Shown here piece after piece: positions 9,248 to 20,439 of a DNA stretch of 64,000 bases (positions are counted from its first letter, which is position 1; each line of letters starts with the position of its first letter). Position numbers and translations under genes: made by a program. The notes beneath the pieces were generated by a model. It was not told the DNA's origin, made no database searches, and was given only the letters and a program-made list of their open reading frames with translations. The stretch is from Cylicocyclus nassatus (lineage: Eukaryota > Nematoda > Chromadorea > Rhabditida > Strongylidae): positions 14,050,880 to 14,114,879 of the forward strand of contig CATQJL010000112.1 of the NCBI GenBank assembly GCA_958299035.1, read 5' to 3'.

Positions 9248-11085
9248 CAGAGGTGCGATAGGGGGAGCCGGGTCCCCCAAAAGTGAAGGTGGTTTCAGCT
9301 ACCACTGGCCGGCCAAAAGTGAAGGTGGTAGTGTCGGACACTCACCTCCCAAAAACGTCGACGGGGGGGGGGGAGGTGCGGGGGGGAGGATAGAACGGTC
9401 GAACGGAGCTATCTTTCTAGGTCTAACGTCGACCCAACGGCCCTCTTTAGGGCCACAGATACGATGAATATTAAAAATATCTATAAATTTTATTTATAAA
9501 AATTTAAAATAGACGTGTTTAGTAAATGGTGTATTTGGAGTAGAAGTTTGTTGGACTGTACGGATTTTATTAAGCAAATTTTGTTATAACGTACAGCGAA
9601 GAAAGTAGATCGATCCAGGCAGTAACGGCCGAGAATCAGAATTTCGAATAAATAAATAGTGAAAAATCATGCGAAATTTCCACTGTTATAAATCTGTTGT
9701 TTGAAGATGTCAGCAGTTGCGACTTCATAGGTTTTAAAGAGTAAATGTTGCTCTATCAGCTAGTGAAGGAATCTGGTCGATTTAAGAGATAGTCGTTGAA
9801 AACCAGAGTTCTAAAACTTTACGCCATTTTTGCGTGTTTTTTGACTGTTGAGAGTTAAACTCTTATAAATCTTGAATGTGGAAGTGTATGATGTTGCGAC
9901 TTCATAGGTTTTATAGAGTAAGGCTTGCCTTATCAGAATATGTCTTGTCCGTTCCGATCCATTGAAACACCTCCGAGATCCAGAGTCATGAAAAAGCAGG
10001 TAAAAAAGAGCTTTTTGAACTTCAACAGCTCATAACTTCTTCAGGATTGCACGTATCATGTTGCGACTTCATAGGTTAGATTCTTCTCGTCAAGAGCTTT
10101 CAGAAGATATATAATATGTGGGGGTTTCGCGCCTCTTACGGCATATGCCCGGGGGGGGAGACTTTTTAGGCCAAAGTCTCCCCCGGCAGCCTCCAGCCAA
10201 TACATTAAAATGGGCGAGGGGGAGACTTTGGCCTAAAAAGTCTCCCCCCGCCCCCCGGTCATAATTCGCAGGAGGCTCTAAACCCCCACATATTATATAT
10301 CTTCTGAAAGCCCTTGATGAGAGGAATCTAACCTATGAAGTCGCAACATGATTCGTGCAATCCTGAAGAAGTTATGAGCTGTTGAAGTTCAAAAAGCTCT
10401 TTTTTACCTGCTTTTTCATGACTCTGGATCTCGGAGGTGTTTCAATGGATCGGAACGGACAAGACATATTCTGATAAGGCAAACCTTACTCTATAAAACC
10501 TATGAAGTCGCAACATCACACACTTCCACATTCAAGATTTATAAGAGTTTAACTCTCAACAGTCAAAAAACACGCAAAAATGGCGTAAAGTTTTAGAACT
10601 CTGGTTTTCAACGACTATCTCTTAAATCGACCCGATTCCTTCACTAGCTGATAGAGCAACATCTACTCTTCAAAACCTATGAAGTCTCAACTGCTGACAT
10701 CTTCAAACAACAGATTTATAACAGTGGAAATTTTGCATGATTTTTCACTATTTAAATATTCAAAATTCTGGTTCTCCGCCGTTACTGCCTGGATCGACCT
10801 ACTTCCTTCGCTATACGTTATAACATAATTTGCTTAATAAAATCCGTACAGTTTTGCTAAGCTTTACTTCCAAATACACCATTTACTAAAAACCTTTATT
10901 TTAAATATATATGCCGCCGTATACATAAATATATGCTTTCAATAATCTTTTTTGCGTTTGTTTTGCTTATTTTCCTTCTTTGTCGTCCAGCGAAAAATTT
11001 TTTATTCCAAAAGTGAAGGTGGTCACCCCGTACCAGCTCAAAAGTGAAGGTAGGGGGAGACTTGGCTCCCCCTATCGCACCTCTG
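9248..11085. mobile_element. 1.84-kb hAT-type foldback element with 8-bp target duplication
   Basis: The ends are CAGAGGTGCGATAGGGGGAG and its inverse complement. GTTCGGAT occurs immediately outside both ends (9240-9247 and 11086-11093), an exact 8-bp duplication. CAGAG-type ends and an 8-bp duplication are hAT hallmarks. Nearly the whole element is one long inverted repeat, with arms of about 0.9 kb meeting near 10.19 kb around a GGGGGAGACTTT motif. Each arm holds three copies of GTTGCGACTTCATAGG (with slight changes) spaced about 170 bp apart, so each arm itself grew by tandem duplication. AAAAGTGAAGGTGG near both ends is in direct, not inverted, orientation. No transposase. Confidence 0.85.
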
Positions 11086-11093
11086 GTTCGGAT

Positions 11094-11679
11094 GGTAGCT
11101 CCCTGGCATATATAATCTCCCCCCCCCCACCCTCCAGCACCGTGTTGTGTGAACAAAGCAGCAACATTTTATTTACAAAAGCAAACAAGAAGTAAGTATT
11201 AGGCTGAACGCTAAAAAATGGGACCGCTTGATTTTAATGTCCCGACCAACAATAAGCAGGCTGCAACTTAAACAGTCTTACATAAGCGACCTTCGCCTAT
11301 TATTCTGGCAATACGTCACCGCTCCCCTCTCATAACAGGTAAACGTGGCACAAAGGACTGGGATGGGGTTTTTGAACATCCGCAATCCGCTGCTATACGG
11401 TGAAGATCATAAGAAGTGACACACCATTCAAAAGTGTTCTTTATGCTCTTTTCAAAAGGAAAAACAGAAGACTTGAGAATTGATTTTTGGCGTAATAAAA
11501 GAAAAATAAATCATGTTTCATCCTATGTTTTCCAAAAGATGAAATTTGAGGAAAACTGCATATTAATGAGAGCTTAAAAGCTTCTATCGATAATATAATA
11601 TCAATAAAACTACGCCCTTGCTTCTCCCTTCTGGGAAACCTACAGTCAATTGTAAGTGCCTCATTTTTTATCACTCACC
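11094..11679. other. No supported gene; 3' flank of the next gene
   Basis: The sequence is AT-rich. Minus-strand frames at 11441-11674 have no clear acceptor. Part of 11.64-11.69 kb resembles 26.23-26.28 kb. Confidence 0.4.
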
Positions 11680-12253
11680 CTAATAGGATGCGTGCAGAAC
11701 TACTGCAAATATTAGAAAAAAGGAGGTTTTTTCAATGTATGTGGTTTTTCCTCATTTCATTCAGCTCTTCAAGTCTATTTGTCACCCTAGGTTATACGTT
11801 CATCTAATGGAGCCACCTTTGCCCAGCATGGAGAGTCTGTATGCTTTCAGAACTATTTTGCTATCCAGTAGCTCCTTTCGCAGGTCCAAAGGAGTTTGGT
11901 AACAATGGTGCTTTTCCAATCTGTCCCAGAATTTTTTCTTCAAGCGCTCATTCTTCCCTATATCTTGTTCAAGAGTGAGCACATGTTCGTGGCTACGAAC
12001 ACACCCAAGTGACCCGTTCAATTTTGATAACGCATTTGTGCTGAATGATAAGTTCTGTTACTCGTTGAAAGTTGCAGTGGAGTAATTGAGTTCTCAACTT
12101 ACCTATTGAAAACTGTACAGCGAAGCCACGGAACCGCCGTTTTCTGTACTGCCGCTTTCTTTTTCAGCTTGGACAAAGATGCACCGGACATAATTGAGCC
12201 GTTGATTTGATCACAAACCGCTGCTGCATCGGACTCATAGCCGCAGAAGATTT
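11680..12253 (-). CDS. Spliced gene of unknown function, 3' exons
   Basis: Three exons fit together on the minus strand: 12103-12253 (acceptor ACATTTCAG, donor GTAAGTTG), 11817-12040 (acceptor TCATTCAG, donor GTGGCTCC) and 11680-11702 (acceptor ATATTTGCAG), ending VVLHASY and TAG. Phases 2 and 1 are respected. The exon at 12.1-12.25 kb contains FCGYESDAAAVCDQINGS and AVPWLRCTVFN; the next contains LGCVRSHEHVLTLEQD, NERLKKKFWDRLEKHHCYQ and LDLRKELLDSKIVLKAYRLS, a charged helical stretch. About 130 residues are visible. The first exon begins in mid-codon, so the N-terminus lies upstream; a possible start exon (MLFQMIWKVFK before GTAGTT) is near 12.49 kb but not proven. I do not recognise the family. 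Confidence 0.6.
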
Positions 12254-12794
12254 CTGAAATGTTATTTTCACACTAGTCTGATACGACACAAGTCAATAGA
12301 CGATTAGTCCAGCCGATATCTCAAATCTGTAGGAGCTTTCAAACTAAAGTTTTTTTGTAAAAAGAACACCAGCGTTTATATTTCATCACATCATTACGGT
12401 TTTTTAGGTTGATTCAAAATCAAGTTTTTCGACCAGCCTTTCTTTCAAAGGCCGGCTTTCAAAGCGAAATCAACTACCTTGAAAACTTTCCAAATCATTT
12501 GAAACAGCATTTCTTCTAGTGTCTTGAATAAGCCTAGCTTTCGTAAATCTTTGTATTTTCTAAAGTTTTGAGTTCATTAGAATGATCCTCAAAATTCTTT
12601 CCTTTTGCTCTCTTGCCCTAAATCCTCGAATAATCATCGAATTTATTTCAAAAATGTGCTTGATAAGAAGTCTTGTACCACTGAACAGTTCTTGACTGAA
12701 ATTTTTAAGCCATCTCGATTTGAGAACTTATTTTGCAAACTTGGGTGCTTGTTGGGAGCCTTATATGCCTTGTGAAAATCGTAAGCAAAAAGCA

Positions 12795-15700
12795 ACCGAC
12801 CTTCAGCACGTAAAAAAATCATTTTCTACATTTTCATGTTCTTGTAAATTATTTTTGGCAAATTTCCAACGCATTATGGAAGAGCCCGAACGTCCAAACT
12901 GCCACAGATGCTCTTGCATGTAAAAGGGAAAAGAAAGAAAATTAAGGAATTTCAAAAACAAAAGAGAAGTCGGAGGCTGTGTCCTTAAATTGACTTTTTT
13001 TACTGTAACTAATATGAAAGAGAAAGTGATTCTGATGGAGAGCCCTTCATCCCTTTCCCATGCATCAAGTAAGAGAATTAGCTGCAATTTTTGGAGTTAA
13101 AAAGACAAGAGAGGACAAGGTTAGTGTAGTAAATATGTAACGACCTACTACCAGTAGTATGTATCTCATGACTGTCTTTATTAACGTTACGTTATAAACT
13201 TCAAAATTTACTTGTTCCCCAACATTAGAGTGGAGATGGAGGTCATCTGTTTTGATTAGCCCAAAGTGCGCTCATGAAAATCGTACAGTGGAGATTTAGT
13301 ACGTCAGTTGCAATGCACTTTTGAAAGCTCACTTTGTCCGTGATGCAAGCGGAAGTGGCCTTGTAATGAAACTGATGTGTTCAAAAGTGTAATCGACCCA
13401 AGTATTTCGACAGCTGATATAATTTTTCATTGATCAGAGAGCGAACAGTTTTGGCTCTGCGAATCTCTTGTTAAAGTTTACGCTTGAATCTGACGAATCC
13501 TTTATACCCCTCCTGTAAACACGGCAAATGCAAAACCTCATATGCGCAAGATTTATCTCCAAAAGCTCATTGCTATGACGCGCATGTTACTCCTTACAGC
13601 TTGGAAGGTCATACCAGAGTGACTTGGCAGTACACTGCAGTTCGATTCGACACCCAAGACCACTTCGATACCATGATGAGCGGGAACTATAGTGGGGAAT
13701 TGTATATCCAATACCGCTCGTATTTCTTGAGAAAAAAACGAGCACAGTCGTCCAATTCATGTGATATCACCGTAACATGGCCATATGTCGCTTCGGAGTG
13801 CACGAATTCTTAATCCAAGGGCACCAATCGACTCAGCTCCGTGACGCATCTTTTGTTATATAAGAGTGTCTAGTGGGACGCAGTGAGAGGCTAGATCACA
13901 CGAATCGTATCAGATTTTGGCTCACGGTAAGCTAATCAATGTACTTGTTCACTGCACTCACTGGGAACCTACCATAGGCAACTGAAGCAATTAATGAAAT
14001 CTAACTCTTGCTGTTTCCAAACGCTTCTATATATCAGCTCAGACAATCGGTGCCGTAGCTCTGGAGAAGAGTCGAAATCTGGCAGAACTGCGGAGGATCC
14101 AAAACCATCGAGAGGAGCGAGGGGGCGGTCCCTTTCTATGGCGTCACGGTGACGTCACAGGAAGGCAGATGGGACCACTCCGGCGGGCTTGCAAATCTCA
14201 GCTCCGCGGGTACGCCAGATTTGGGAAAGCCCCAGAGCACAGATCTGCGCTCCGGAGGTACGCCAGATTTGGGACACCTCCGGAGCACAAAATGGGAGGG
14301 CTCCGGAGCACGAGTGGCAAATCCCCGCTGGGTAAACACCGCGGCTCCGCCATTTCTGCTCCGGAGGTATGCCGTCGACTGTCTGAGAGAAGATGCGCCG
14401 TGCCGAGCTGAGTCGAATGTAGTTTTGGATTAAAAGTTCGTGCAGTTTGAAGCAAGATATGGCCACGCTACGGTGATGTCAATGCTGGAGACTGCGCATC
14501 GTTTTTTAAAATACGAGCGGTATTGTATTTGCCACCGGTGAAGCTTTCGTGACATATGAAAGCCGAAAATGCCTCAGTACAGAATCCTTTCCCTCACCTA
14601 TCAGGCTACAAAACAACTGGTCATCCTCCAAGTAAATCTTATAGCATCGTCAGAGTTTGAAAGTGAAGGAGAAACACCGGAACATGGAAAACACTCTTTG
14701 ACAGAGCTACTTGGAATTCCTGAATGTTCCTCGGGAATATTATGGAACGAGCAGTGTTTGCATGAGAGAACGTAGTTTGGTGAAATCGAAAACATTCTTG
14801 GAACCATAGATAAGTAGAAATGCAAAGAACAGAGGAAGCAACAACGGAATGACTATTGATAATTGTACTGTGCTTGTCTTTGCGTCAAATTCCAAAGTAC
14901 ATTGTCTCTTTGATGTCGCTGATTTTGAGGCACATGTAATAGTATGAATTCAATGGTTCTTCAACTGCCACAACTACAATGAGAGCTTTTTTTCAATAAC
15001 TGAGAGGAGACAGGGCTGTCATTTAAAAGTGCACCCAAATTTGTGGGCGATAACGGTAACGTAGCTTGTCTTTTGCCAGATCTTTGATCCTGACTTATCG
15101 AAAAATGTTCACAAATTTTTGCTGTATTCAAAAATGTTGTAACGCTCGTAACCGAAACTGATGCTTTGTGGCGGTGGCACAAAGGTACAAGCGACATCAA
15201 ATAGATAAAAATAGCAACTATCGAATTGATTAGAATTAAATTCGGTCGCATTTGGCGGTTTGTTACAAATCTCTCTTTGTGTGTCTGTATGATACTATTG
15301 GAAAGAGCAAATCAAGGAGAGTAGGAAGGTCACTTCGTTTTGTTCAATGAATATTTTTCTGATAACGAAATGGTGCAGGAAAGAAGAATGGTCAGGTTTT
15401 TTCCTTCTTTCGGGAAATTATGCTCCGAAAAACGAACTGAAATCAAGTTTTAGGTGGAGATTCGGTATCCATACAACAAATTTTCTAATTTCCAACCGTT
15501 TGCAGTAGATAGGCAAATTTGAGAAATGCCCAAAATTTAAACGCGCAAATACCTAGAGATTTTCACATTTTTGGGTGCAAATAATTCACAAACAGCAGGT
15601 CGCAACCTCCGTTATGATTCCCTATGTAGCAAAATGCTATGTTTATCCAGCCACCAACTTACTCGCCTTTGCTCTCGCTACAGGCTGAGAACATTTAGAA

Positions 15701-16200
15701 AGTCAAAAGTCATTTTTCAGAAGTCTGGACATATAAGAGCATTACTATCATTTTTCGGTGACGGAGAATCGCGACTACTTGAGTGGGAGCTAAAGTAGGA
15801 GCTTGAAACCTATCTTCCCACACAAGAATTTTTGCTGAAAGCTGATACTACGTGACTATTATAGATCTTTGAATTTGCATGTCAAAAGAAACTTATTCTT
15901 TAGCCGGCTTAATTTTAGGATAGGTAGCTCAAATTGTGTGCTCAACACATTCTTAACATCAAAGCTCGCTATCTTTTAATAAAGATTTGGGGCTGCCGCA
16001 TGCATCCAATTCTCATTCTTCAGTTTTTTTCCAAATTACATTTCCTAATGCCTACCATAGAAACTGGAACGAATAATGTTCAGCTAGAAATTGATGACTG
16101 ATCTACTACAGATACAATTTAAAAAACCTCAAAAATAGCGACCATTTAATTTACAGTACTTTAGTGTCAAAGTCTTTCACCTCTAGGTATAATATCCACG
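12795..16200 (+). repeat. R1 gene-like repeat, copy 1 (most complete)
   Basis: This segment is shared, in whole or part, with 26.28-29.25 kb (minus), 35.56-36.36 kb (minus), 47.64-48.44 kb (minus) and 54.35-55.06 kb (plus). The order is a 650-bp body (12795-13460), a Cys-containing open frame (13484 to about 13705: SCKHGKCKTSYAQ and TWQYTAVRFDTQDHFDTMMS), an inserted element (13709-14525), exon-like blocks near 14.53-14.83 kb (TPEHGKHSLTELLGIPE) and 14.84-14.95 kb (TVLVFASNSKVHCLFDVADF), then a tail to about 16.2 kb. Donor-like GTAAAT and acceptor-like GTCAG sites lie in the exon-like blocks. It looks like a decayed multi-copy gene family with introns rather than a standard transposon. Function unknown. 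Confidence 0.6.
13709..14525. mobile_element. ACC-family inverted-repeat element interrupting R1
   Basis: The ends CAATACCGCTCGTATTT and AAATACGAGCGGTATTG begin an imperfect inverted repeat of about 130 bp that includes ATGTGATATCACCGTAACATGG. The core is GC-rich and built of repeated CTCCGGAGCAC, GCCAGATTTGGGA and GTGACGTCAC units. A related core is at 61.35-61.67 kb. No coding capacity; open frames here reflect the GC core. Confidence 0.7.
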
Positions 16201-16496
16201 GATCGAGTTAACCTGCAATTAGATTTACGATATTGATCGATTGACTTCATTACTGACCAAGAATTTCATATAATTCTTTTCGTCATTTAAAACCATATTT
16301 TGGAACAATAATTAAGCAAATATTTCTGCCAGTTTTAGTCTTGTGAGGGAGACTTTGACTCAGATGTAAATAACCTGATCCACTTGTGACTTAGCTGATT
16401 ATATAAACTCAGCTAGCATCGAGTGAAATTTCTATCTTGCTGCACCTACATAAGTCAAAATTTCTTTCTACAAGACAGTTGATCACAAAAATTCAC

Positions 16497-16739
16497 CTTA
16501 GAGGGCTCGAAAATGGCGACACCAGCACTTCCCAAGGCTCTCCACTTTGATATGGACGACTGGACGATTTCGACCAAGATCAGCGACGCAGAGTCGTTGA
16601 CCCTTACGGTTATAGCATTGCGCCTGCCGCTTCTGATGGAGGCAAAGAAATCGTGAGCTCGTCCAAGTGTAGATAAGAATTGCTTGCGGGCGCGGGTTTG
16701 GGGCAGTTTTCTTGGCTTTCTTTTCTTCGCCAAATTCAT
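16497..16739 (-). CDS. Candidate first exon of an unknown gene
   Basis: An ATG-initiated frame of 81 codons ends exactly at a donor (AAG before GTGAATTTTTG). It starts with a basic stretch (MNLAKKRKPRKLPQTRARKQ) and continues FLSTLGRAHDFFASIRSG, then ITVRVNDSASLILVEIVQSS and WRALGSAGVAIFEPSK, a mixed hydrophobic pattern typical of folded proteins. No downstream exon was found in the next 600 bases, so the gene may be broken. Family not recognised. Confidence 0.4.
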
Positions 16740-16983
16740 GCCACTTACGGCGACAAATATGAGCTTTCAAGCGCTCATAGCTTTTTTCAGAGAGCTGTTC
16801 CGCAGAAAAGGAAAGCAGATTTGAAATCAGTGTCCGGCTACGCGTCTAACAATATGAATCTTTTTTCGCTTTGCAGAATCAAGTTGATATTCTTCTCTGG
16901 CTTGTATTATCATACAAAGATTGCACATAGATTTCTCTCACCTCCTCTATTTTTCACCCTTCCAGGACAGTTTCGCTTGTTTT

Positions 16984-17207
16984 AGGACCCGTTATACTTT
17001 GCCAAAAAAAGCCCAAAAAAGCCCGAAAAAAGCCCAAAAAAAGGCCGAAAGAGCAAAGCATCCCTTCCGTTTTGAAGCTGAGGCATGTGTGTTGTCTCAG
17101 AATAGTGTCAGAATTCTACAGAATTTCGTTTCTGCGTTCCGGCTTCGGCCTTTTTCCGGCTTTTTTGGGCACTTTTAGGCTTTTCTCGGCGAAGTATGAC
17201 GGGTCCC
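16984..17207. mobile_element. MITE with GGGACCCGTCATACTTCGCC-type ends
   Basis: The left end AGGACCCGTTATACTTTGCC and the inverse complement of the right end, GGGACCCGTCATACTTCGCC, pair. They continue into simple AAAAAAGCCC / AAAAAAGCCG units on both sides. A fragment of the same end (TCTCGGCGAAGTATGACGG) lies at 33.35 kb. Flanks TTT/TAA suggest a short target duplication but none is clear. Confidence 0.65.
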
Positions 17208-17229
17208 TTAGCGTCTGAAGAATAATGAC

Positions 17230-17985
17230 AAGTAATCTAAGAACATCATATGGCACGCATAGCCCCAATATGAGTCTTGAGTTCATTAGTAGTTTGAGGA
17301 AATCACATATAAAGTGTGCATTCTACTTCGCTTTTTTTGTAGACTTCCAACTATGTCTTCTTTATGTTGCTCGGACATGCTGTGAGAAGTAATTTCTCTA
17401 TATATTATCTACTTGGCACTTTTGTGTGTTACTAGTAGCTGAAATATTTTTTGTGTACGTAAACCAGTAAAAACCTGTAGACGCACTTCAAAGAGAAGAT
17501 CACTTAGTGATAGGGTCATTCCGCAGACGTTCTTCGGTTGAAAACATGGTAAACTCGCAAGTTAGCTACCCAGTCGCTGGTTGTGCGGTCGCACATCCCT
17601 GTTGAAACCAAAATTATTTGAAATTCTAGACAGCGTAAGTTGGTGCGTTCAGAACATTTGAAGAGCTACGACTAATGCACGATATTGATTGGAGTGCGGT
17701 TTGCAGAATGTATGGAATATGTCTTGGAAGTTTTTGATTAGCAAATTCTTTATCACAGAAAAAGTAGAAGGAAATAATGAGCGGGTAGGGGACAAAATGT
17801 CGCAGATAGGCTTACGATGCGCGGAGAGCTGCTACATATCTGTATTGTCTGTAAAATGCATGGCTTCGTGGTCTGTCGCAGATGTCCGCCTGGACCACCT
17901 CCTTTCAGCGACATATAGTCCTCTACTCATGATAAGCAAACCACAAACTAATTAGACAACACAATGTGATAGAAATCTATGAATT
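17230..17985. other. No supported feature
   Basis: Only short open frames. CGACATATAGTCCTCT near 17.91 kb is a fragment of the small element at 2.9 kb. Confidence 0.4.
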
Positions 17986-18958
17986 TTAAATGTACGAACA
18001 GCACACGTAGTAGAAATCCCCGTTTTCGTACTCTTTCTGCATCAGTTCATCCAGTTTGCCATTGCGAGTTCTCAATTTTTGTATTTCTTCTGACAGCCGC
18101 TCTATCTCCCTTTCCATTAGATCTATAGCATGCTCATTATTTTCCTTTTGATATTTGTATGGAAGCTGGTCCGCATCGCTGCGGCTGCAACCATAACTTT
18201 CCATTCCTACCATCACCTCTTCGAGTCTTTTCCTAAATGATACTCAGTGCGGCGCAATCACTCAGGATAACTGAACTTACGGTCTAAAGGCCACACACTC
18301 AGGATTCCAAAGCGTGTGGGCTTTTTTTTCCTCCAATTTTGAACCTATTTGTACTGCATCTCTAGTTAACAGTACATCCGTGGATTGACTGAACTTGCCA
18401 GTCAGTAGTAATCGGTCACGAACAGCGCCCGCATTTTTCTCGGCTCCGCACACGTATGTCTGAAACACGATGCTACACTAAATAATTGACAGCTTCTAGT
18501 GCAAAGATCTAGTTTGTGTTGTAGTACAACTCCTCGTACCCATCTACAGGTACGCAAGACTGATCAAATTTTTAAATTCATTGCAACTGAAACTTTTTCG
18601 ACATCTCACCTTGTTGTGCTTCTTGAATATCTTGCTAACATTAGCTCTTCTTTCCATGGACGCAACTGGGTTTCCTTTGGGGACAAAAGGTTCAAATGGG
18701 TCGTTTTGCTCGGAGCAAAGGTCGATTTGCTTTCCATCTCTTGTTACAATTCGCTCAACATTATCATGCAGTTCATGGCTAGTTGAGAAGCCATGATAAT
18801 GTACGTTTCCTTTTATCTTAGTTGTTAGTACTTCACGAGCGACGATTTCTGCATCCGCTATTCTAGATGATGCAAGAATGACCTGAAGTAAACCTCAGCA
18901 TCCACTCTAGGCGGAAACTCGAGAGACTTACGAGTGAATGAAGTAGAATGCAGAACAT
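17986..18958 (-). CDS. Complete four-exon gene: predicted secreted coiled-coil protein (241 aa)
   Basis: Exons are 18932-18958 (ATG), 18610-18882, 18281-18459 and 17986-18232, with introns of 49, 150 and 48 nt. Donors are GTAAGTCTC, GTGAGATG and GTAAGTTC; acceptors are TTACTTCAG, GTGTTTCAG and TCATTTAG. Phases 0, 0 and 2 all agree and the frame closes at a stop. The N-terminus MFCILLHSLVILASSRIADA is a good signal peptide, so the product is probably secreted or luminal. The middle has HYHGFSTSHELHDNVERIV, a conserved-looking Cys (DLCSEQN) and RRANVSKIFKKHNK. The C-terminal third is a charged coiled coil (EREIERLSEEIQKLRTRNGK) ending DFYYVCCSYI, with a vicinal Cys pair. No named family comes to mind. 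It may be lineage-specific, perhaps a secreted parasite protein; that role is only a guess. Confidence 0.8.
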
Positions 18959-18982
18959 GATGGAGAAGACAAGAGCTGCACC

Positions 18983-18990
18983 CTTATATA
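18983..18990 (-). promoter_or_regulatory. TATA-like box of the secreted coiled-coil gene
   Basis: TATATAAG on the minus strand starts 32 bases upstream of the ATG at 18958. Transcription starting about 30 bases downstream would give an extremely short leader, or the ATG may follow a trans-spliced leader. Inference from position and motif only. Confidence 0.4.
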
Positions 18991-18999
18991 TTAATTGCT

Positions 19000-20400
19000 G
19001 CGAGAATTTCATTCATCACACAATGCACAAAAGCAGCTGACTCCTATTGAAAACTTTTCATTTTGCTCTGTACTCTTGTGCACCTTCGAAAATCACAGTG
19101 CAGTACAGTATCCCACCCACCTTTCCCTCTACATATGTATGTTAGAAATCTACATCGACTGAGCACACATATATTTTATGATACACTTATTAATTCACAA
19201 TTTTCTAAACCCATACTTTTTACCTTATTTTCTTGAAGCTAATCCTTAATAATTTTGCCCTGCTTTTGAAGAAGAAATGATAGCCAGCAGATAGAGAAAG
19301 CATTCGTAACTCAACGCCTCCTTCACATCACTTAGCGGACAAGGTTGTCTTTGACATTATCGGAGATTGAAAATCTGAGGAACAGGCAAAACTAGCGGCC
19401 GGTAGACGGCAGCGATTGATCTATTCCTGGCTAGAGCTATGTAATCTCAACTGAGGTAGACGGGATTGTTACAATTTTAATGCCCGGCAAGCATGTTGAT
19501 ATCAGACACGCATTGGCGTAAGATGCGACGACGGAGCAGCTTACATTTTTTGTAATACTATGTTATATTCTTCAAACGTAATATAGGGAAGCTTGGATTG
19601 TTCACTAAAATCCCGTAAGCTCCTACAGAGCTAAGCAAGAAATAAACGCCTAAGGAAACTCATTGTTTTGGCCTTCACCATAGAATGTGTGCTGGCTCTA
19701 TGTGAAGTGCAGGTCATCATTGTTGACAAGTACAGAGATGAAGGCACTAAGTAAGGCCTATTTAGAGTCTTCTTTCAGTACAAAGTTTTTTGCGGATATA
19801 AAATGGCAAAAAGTGTTACTTAATGTCGTTTCAAGTTCAGTCTAAGTTTCTGCAAGTTTTCTTTGAACAAGCTTCTGCAACATCTCAAGGCTCCAGTAAT
19901 CGCTAAATCATTAGGGACCAGCATCAAAAGTATTTAGATGAGAAACTCTTGTGATTTACCTTGTCGTTTGCTTTTCAAGAAATCTGCAATAACTGTTGAT
20001 CTCAGCTTGTCTCTACTTTTACTGAGCATTGAGCTTCCGAATTCGTTTTTTTTAATTTGCTAAGAACTAGTAAAATTATGCGCACTCTGTCATTCGTTCC
20101 TTTAGGATGCTAAGCGTTCACGGTAATCGCCGTATTGAGTTTCTGCTCGTTGTTAAAAGTGCACGCTATTGTCACCTCTGTAAATGTAAAAAAAATACTT
20201 TATTTGAGCTCATCCACTTCTGATCTTAAATATGATCTCTGCGTAAACTTATTTTAAACAATACCTCCAACTGTCAGAGTCCACTGTAGTGCTTGAGATG
20301 CAATTTCAACAACGTGTGGTTTTTATTTCCGTTAAGACAGGTTGGTAATGCGTTCGGGGAAGATCGGCTTATTACAGTTATTGAAGCGGCATAAATTCTC
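19000..20400. other. Long stretch with no supported feature
   Basis: No spliceable frame, clear repeat or inverted end was found. This is the largest stretch without a visible element, and may hold upstream control sequence for the gene at 18.0-19.0 kb. Confidence 0.4.
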
Positions 20401-20439
20401 TCCACTAAAGAGAACTGTATTTTTTGCTGTATTTCTTTT

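Noticed and set aside
9248..11085. CRISPR-like array because of the regularly spaced GTTGCGACTTCATAGG motif
   Set aside because: Only three copies per arm, about 170 bp apart, inside an inverted-repeat transposon in eukaryotic DNA.
14136..14466. Several overlapping frames of 70-100 codons on both strands
   Set aside because: They track the CTCCGGAGCAC/GCCAGATTTGGGA repeat core of an ACC element; the same effect is seen at 61.3-61.9 kb.
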